Of a stretch of DNA of 7,337 bases, positions 4,629-7,337 are shown piece by piece. The stretch's first letter is position 1; each line of letters starts with the position of its first letter. This DNA is from an uncultured Clostridia bacterium (GTDB lineage: Bacteria; Bacillota; Clostridia; Oscillospirales; Oscillospiraceae): positions 1-7,337 of the forward strand of contig CAMHRJ010000104.1 in assembly GCA_946187475.1 (NCBI GenBank), read 5' to 3'. The notes under the pieces were generated by a model. The model was not told the DNA's origin. It saw nothing but the letters and a program-made list of their open reading frames with translations, and made no database searches. Both the position numbers and the translations under genes were made by a program.

Positions 4629-6611
4629 ATGGCGAAAAAGCAAGACTACGGCAACGACAGCATCTCCATGCTCAAGGGCGCGGACCGGGTGCGCAAGCGT
4701 CCCCAGGTCATCTTCGGCTCCGACGGGCTGGAGGGCTGCGAACACGCCGTGTTTGAGATTCTCTCCAACGCCATCGACGAGGCGCGGGAGGGCTACGGCG
4801 ACCAGATCACGGTCACCCGGTATAACGACCAGACCATCGAGGTGGAGGACTTTGGCCGCGGCTGCCCGGTGGACTGGAACGAGAAGGAGCAGCGCTACAA
4901 CTGGGAGCTGGTCTTCTGCGAGCTCTATGCCGGCGGCAAGTACAAAAACGACGCCGGCGGCGATTATGAGTATTCCCTGGGCCTCAACGGCCTGGGCAGC
5001 TGCGCCACTCAATACGCTTCGGAGTTTATGGACGTGACCATCCGCCGGGACGGTCACAAGTATTCCCTCCACTTTGAAAAGGGCGAGATCGTGGGCGATC
5101 TGGTCACAGAGCCTGCCGACCGGAAAAAGACCGGCACCACCATCCGCTGGAAGCCGGACCGGGAGGTCTTCACGGAGATCGACGTGCCCTCGGAGTATTT
5201 CGAGGACGTCCTCCATCGCCAGGCGGTGGTGAACCAGGGCGTCACCTTCAAGCTCCGGACCCAGAAGCCCACCGGCGGCTTTGATGAGCAGGAGTTTTAC
5301 TACGAGCACGGCATCATGGACTACGTCACCGAGCTGGCAGGGGAGGCCCCGCTGACGGCACCGCTCTTCATCGAGACCGAGCGCAAGGGCCGCGACCGGG
5401 CGGACAAGCCGGAGTATAAGGTCAAGATCTCCGCCGCCTTCTGCTTCTCCAACAAGGTGAACGTGCTGGAGTACTACCACAACTCCTCCTGGCTGGAGCA
5501 CGGCGGCGCGCCGGAAAAGGCCGCCCGCAGCGCCTTCACCTCCGCCATCGACGGCTACATCAAGCAGCAGAACAAGTATCAGAAAAACGAGAGCAAAATC
5601 AGCTTCCAGGACGTCCAGGACTGCCTGGTACTGGTGACCAACTGCTTTTCCACCATCACCAGCTACGAAAACCAGACCAAGAAGGCCGTCACCAACAAGT
5701 TCGTCCAGGAGGCCATGACCGCCTTCTTCCGGGAGCAGCTGGAGATCTACTTCATCGAGCACAAGCAGGAGGCGGACCGCATCCTGGAGCAGGTGCTCAT
5801 CAACAAGCGCAGCCGTGAGCAGGCCGAGCGCGCCCGTCTGAACATGAAGAAAAAGCTGACGGGCAATCTGGACCTCTCCAACCGGGTGCAGAAGTTCGTG
5901 GACTGCCGCTCCAAGGACGTGACCCGCCGGGAGATCTACATCGTGGAGGGCGATTCCGCTCTGGGCGCATGCAAACAGTCCCGGGACGCGGAGTTCCAGG
6001 GCATCATGCCCGTCCGCGGCAAGATCCTCAACTGCCTCAAGGCGGACTATACCCGTATTTTCAAAAGCGATATCATCACCGACCTCATGCGGGTCCTGGG
6101 CTGCGGCGTGGAGGTGCAGCACAAAAACGCCAAGGACCTGAGCGCTTTCAGCCTGGACAGCCTCCGATGGAACAAGGTCATCATCTGCACCGACGCGGAT
6201 GTGGACGGCTTCCAGATCCGTACCCTGATCCTCACCATGCTCTATCGTCTGGCCCCCACGCTGATCCGGGAAGGCTACGTCTATATCGCGGAATCCCCCC
6301 TCTATGAGATCGAGAGTAAGGGCAAGACCTACTTTGCCTATTCCGACCGGGAGAAGGCTGAGATCGTGGAGAGCCTGAACGGCGCCAAAGCCACCATCAA
6401 CCGCTCCAAGGGCCTGGGCGAGAACGACCCGGAGATGATGTGGATGACCACCATGAACCCGGAGACCCGGAAGCTCATCCGCGTCATGCCCGAGGATGTG
6501 GAGCGTACGGCGGAGATGTTCGATCTCCTGCTGGGCGACAACCTCACCGGACGCAAGAACCACATCGCCATGTTCGGCAGCCAGTTCCTGGACCTGGCCG
6601 ACATTTCCTGA
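4629..6611 (+). CDS. Type IIA DNA topoisomerase B subunit, divergent GyrB/ParE paralogue
   Basis: A 660-residue ATPase/TOPRIM subunit of a type IIA topoisomerase. With an A subunit such enzymes pass one duplex through another, using ATP. The GHKL ATPase domain has E43 and N47 in FEILSNAIDEA (42-52), DFGRG (74-78), AGGKYKN (101-107) and a G-loop LGLNGLG (117-123), usually GGLHGVG. The transducer domain carries the ATP-contacting lysine K351 in NQTKK (348-352). TOPRIM shows VEGDSALG (439-446) with E440, then TDADVDG (521-527) with D522 and D524, then RSKGLGE (592-598). All catalytic residues are present, so it should be active. It departs from housekeeping GyrB/ParE at conserved places: VRKRPQVIFG (21-30) for VRKRPGMYIG, and the altered G-loop. 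It probably belongs to the extra clostridial topoisomerase family rather than the cell's gyrase. GAGG (4617-4620) lies 8 nt before the ATG. No A-subunit gene follows within the window. Confidence 0.88.
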   Translation: MAKKQDYGNDSISMLKGADRVRKRPQVIFGSDGLEGCEHAVFEILSNAIDEAREGYGDQITVTRYNDQTIEVEDFGRGCPVDWNEKEQRYNWELVFCELYAGGKYKNDAGGDYEYSLGLNGLGSCATQYASEFMDVTIRRDGHKYSLHFEKGEIVGDLVTEPADRKKTGTTIRWKPDREVFTEIDVPSEYFEDVLHRQAVVNQGVTFKLRTQKPTGGFDEQEFYYEHGIMDYVTELAGEAPLTAPLFIETERKGRDRADKPEYKVKISAAFCFSNKVNVLEYYHNSSWLEHGGAPEKAARSAFTSAIDGYIKQQNKYQKNESKISFQDVQDCLVLVTNCFSTITSYENQTKKAVTNKFVQEAMTAFFREQLEIYFIEHKQEADRILEQVLINKRSREQAERARLNMKKKLTGNLDLSNRVQKFVDCRSKDVTRREIYIVEGDSALGACKQSRDAEFQGIMPVRGKILNCLKADYTRIFKSDIITDLMRVLGCGVEVQHKNAKDLSAFSLDSLRWNKVIICTDADVDGFQIRTLILTMLYRLAPTLIREGYVYIAESPLYEIESKGKTYFAYSDREKAEIVESLNGAKATINRSKGLGENDPEMMWMTTMNPETRKLIRVMPEDVERTAEMFDLLLGDNLTGRKNHIAMFGSQFLDLADIS

Positions 6612-6626
6612 AAAGGGGAGTTACCT

Positions 6627-6908
6627 ATGGGAATCAAAACCGCGCGCAAGCTTCTGATGGTATTCATGGTCCTGGCCGTGGCGGGCGCCCTGATCGGCCT
6701 CGTCTTTATCGAGCCGGGCACGAAGCTCAGCCTTTACGTGACCTTCAGCTCCTTCGGCTGCATGGTCGTGTCCATGATCCTGCTCTTCGGCTACTGCAAG
6801 TGCCCCTGGTGCGGCAAGCGCATCACCGCCAACCTCATGAAAGCCGAATACTGCCCCTACTGCAAAAAAGATTTCGACACCGGCCTCAAACACCGGGGAA
6901 AGAAATAA
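6627..6908 (+). CDS. Small membrane protein with C-terminal zinc ribbon
   Basis: A 93-residue protein of no family I recognise. Two hydrophobic segments (about residues 8-28 and 36-56) form a membrane hairpin, with FIEPGTK in the turn. The C-terminal third is a zinc-ribbon-like module: C57-K-C59-P-W-C62-G, then C76-P-Y-C79-K 14 residues later, ending in a basic tail. By the positive-inside rule (MGIKTARK at the start, KHRGKK at the end) both termini should face the cytoplasm, placing the zinc knuckles inside. The start is ATG 6627 with GGGGAG (6615-6620) 6 nt upstream, 15 nt after the topoisomerase stop, so the two are probably co-transcribed. A link to DNA topology is not shown; small membrane zinc-ribbon proteins are common in Firmicutes and mostly uncharacterised. 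Confidence 0.8.
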   Translation: MGIKTARKLLMVFMVLAVAGALIGLVFIEPGTKLSLYVTFSSFGCMVVSMILLFGYCKCPWCGKRITANLMKAEYCPYCKKDFDTGLKHRGKK

Positions 6909-6910
6909 CC

Positions 6911-7273
6911 ATGCTCGACTACGAAAAGTCCAATGTTCGATTGGCGAGAAATCTCCGAAAGGACATGACGCCATGGGAACGCAAACTCTGGTATCTGTTT
7001 TTGAAAGACTATCCCATTCGGTTTCAACGCCAAAAACCAATCGGTGCTTACATTGTCGACTTTTACTGCGCCAAGGCAAAACTTGCGCTTGAGCTGGATG
7101 GAAGCGGACATTATTCTGAGGAACAGGTAAAACACGATTCTGATCGGACAGAGCGGCTGGAAAACATGGGCGTTCATGTAATCCGAATTCCAAACAATGA
7201 GATCACAGACAATTTTCGAGGTGCATGTGAAATGATTGATTTGGCAGTGAAGCAAAGAATGGCAGAACGATAA
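6911..7273 (+). CDS. DUF559 endonuclease-like protein (Vsr/PD-(D/E)xK fold)
   Basis: A 120-residue protein matching DUF559 (relatives of the Vsr very-short-patch endonuclease). The signature runs NLRKDMTPWERKLWYLFLK (14-32), FQRQKPIGAYIVDFYC (38-53), LALELDGSGHY (58-68), then an Asp/Arg-rich helix and GVHVIRIPN (87-95). D50, E61, D63 and H67 are the likely active-site residues; E23 may be the counterpart of the N-terminal catalytic Glu in Vsr. Genuine substrates of stand-alone DUF559 proteins are not established. The ATG is 2 nt after the preceding stop and has only a weak purine stretch (GGGGAAAG, 6895-6902) as ribosome binding site. Its codons are clearly richer in A/T than those of its neighbours (for example AATGTTCGATTGGCGAGAAA), suggesting acquisition by transfer. 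A palindromic repeat begins 13 nt after its stop. Confidence 0.9.
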   Translation: MLDYEKSNVRLARNLRKDMTPWERKLWYLFLKDYPIRFQRQKPIGAYIVDFYCAKAKLALELDGSGHYSEEQVKHDSDRTERLENMGVHVIRIPNNEITDNFRGACEMIDLAVKQRMAER

Positions 7274-7286
7274 ACCTTTGACCTTG

Positions 7287-7337
7287 GCTCCCTCGGCGAG
7301 GGAGCTGTCAGCGAAGCTGACTGAGGGAGCGGACGTT
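7287..7337 (+). repeat. Palindromic repeat unit after the DUF559 gene (continues past the edge)
   Basis: Two adjacent perfect hairpins: GCTCCCTC-GGC-GAGGGAGC (7287-7305) and GTCAGC-GAA-GCTGAC (7307-7321). GAGGGAGC then recurs at 7323-7330, so the first arm can pair with either copy: the near one, or the far one, enclosing the second hairpin. No T tract follows, so it is not a standard terminator. From memory, sequences of this layout are dispersed in many copies in gut Clostridia genomes; copy number here cannot be seen. Confidence 0.7.

Noticed and set aside
4590..6563. 657-codon antisense frame over the topoisomerase gene
   Set aside because: Mirror of GC-rich codon usage; the opposite strand has every GHKL and TOPRIM motif.
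7287..7305. Hairpin after DUF559 as a terminator
   Set aside because: The stem is good, but it is followed by GTCAGC rather than a T tract, and it belongs to a larger palindromic unit.
1..7337. CRISPR array, tRNA or rRNA genes, prophage or insertion-sequence transposase
   Set aside because: No regularly spaced repeats, no tRNA T-arm pattern, no rRNA-like sequence, and no transposase or integrase motifs were seen on either strand.

Overview
The window is GC-rich, densely coding DNA, most likely from an endospore-forming Clostridia (Oscillospiraceae-like) Firmicute. The lineage is inferred from a BofA/YaaL sporulation pair, a Firmicute-type NAD regulator (NiaR, 3H domain) beside pncB, strong AGGAGG-type ribosome binding sites, and a DUF559 gene followed by a palindromic repeat of a kind I associate with gut Clostridia. 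No similarity search was run; family calls rest on recognised motifs.

Layout. Positions 1-236 (minus) hold the N-terminal part of endonuclease IV (nfo), cut by the window edge and reading from a TTG start. Divergent from it is a secreted lipoprotein of unknown function (395-1168), closed by a textbook terminator. Next is a tightly packed NAD-salvage operon: pncB (1292-2746), niaR (2743-3195, overlapping pncB by 4 nt) and a small membrane protein (3197-3608). Both downstream genes look damaged. NiaR has lost about 21 residues covering its DNA-recognition helix, with a perfect 9-bp inverted repeat at the junction, while its ligand-binding 3H domain is intact. The membrane protein is frameshifted at about 3500. 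A dyad just upstream of pncB is a candidate NiaR operator.

A bidirectional terminator (3607-3645) separates this operon from the convergent yaaL-bofA pair (4161 down to 3660, minus), which has a candidate sporulation sigma-E promoter of its own. Between yaaL and the next gene lies about 410 bp without a credible gene. It holds a direct repeat whose two copies are both complementary to a central segment, followed by two plus-strand terminator-like hairpins with no plus-strand gene in front of them. This could be an unannotated structured RNA.

The right third is a plus-strand run: a divergent type IIA topoisomerase B subunit (4629-6611), a two-helix membrane zinc-ribbon protein (6627-6908) and a DUF559 endonuclease-like gene (6911-7273) whose base composition differs from its neighbours. 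The last 50 bp are a stack of palindromes, possibly a dispersed repeat paired with the DUF559 gene.

Functionally the window is mostly housekeeping: DNA repair, NAD salvage, sporulation control and DNA topology. The points deserving attention are the NiaR without a recognition helix, the unexplained noncoding block at 4216-4568, and the DUF559-plus-palindrome unit.
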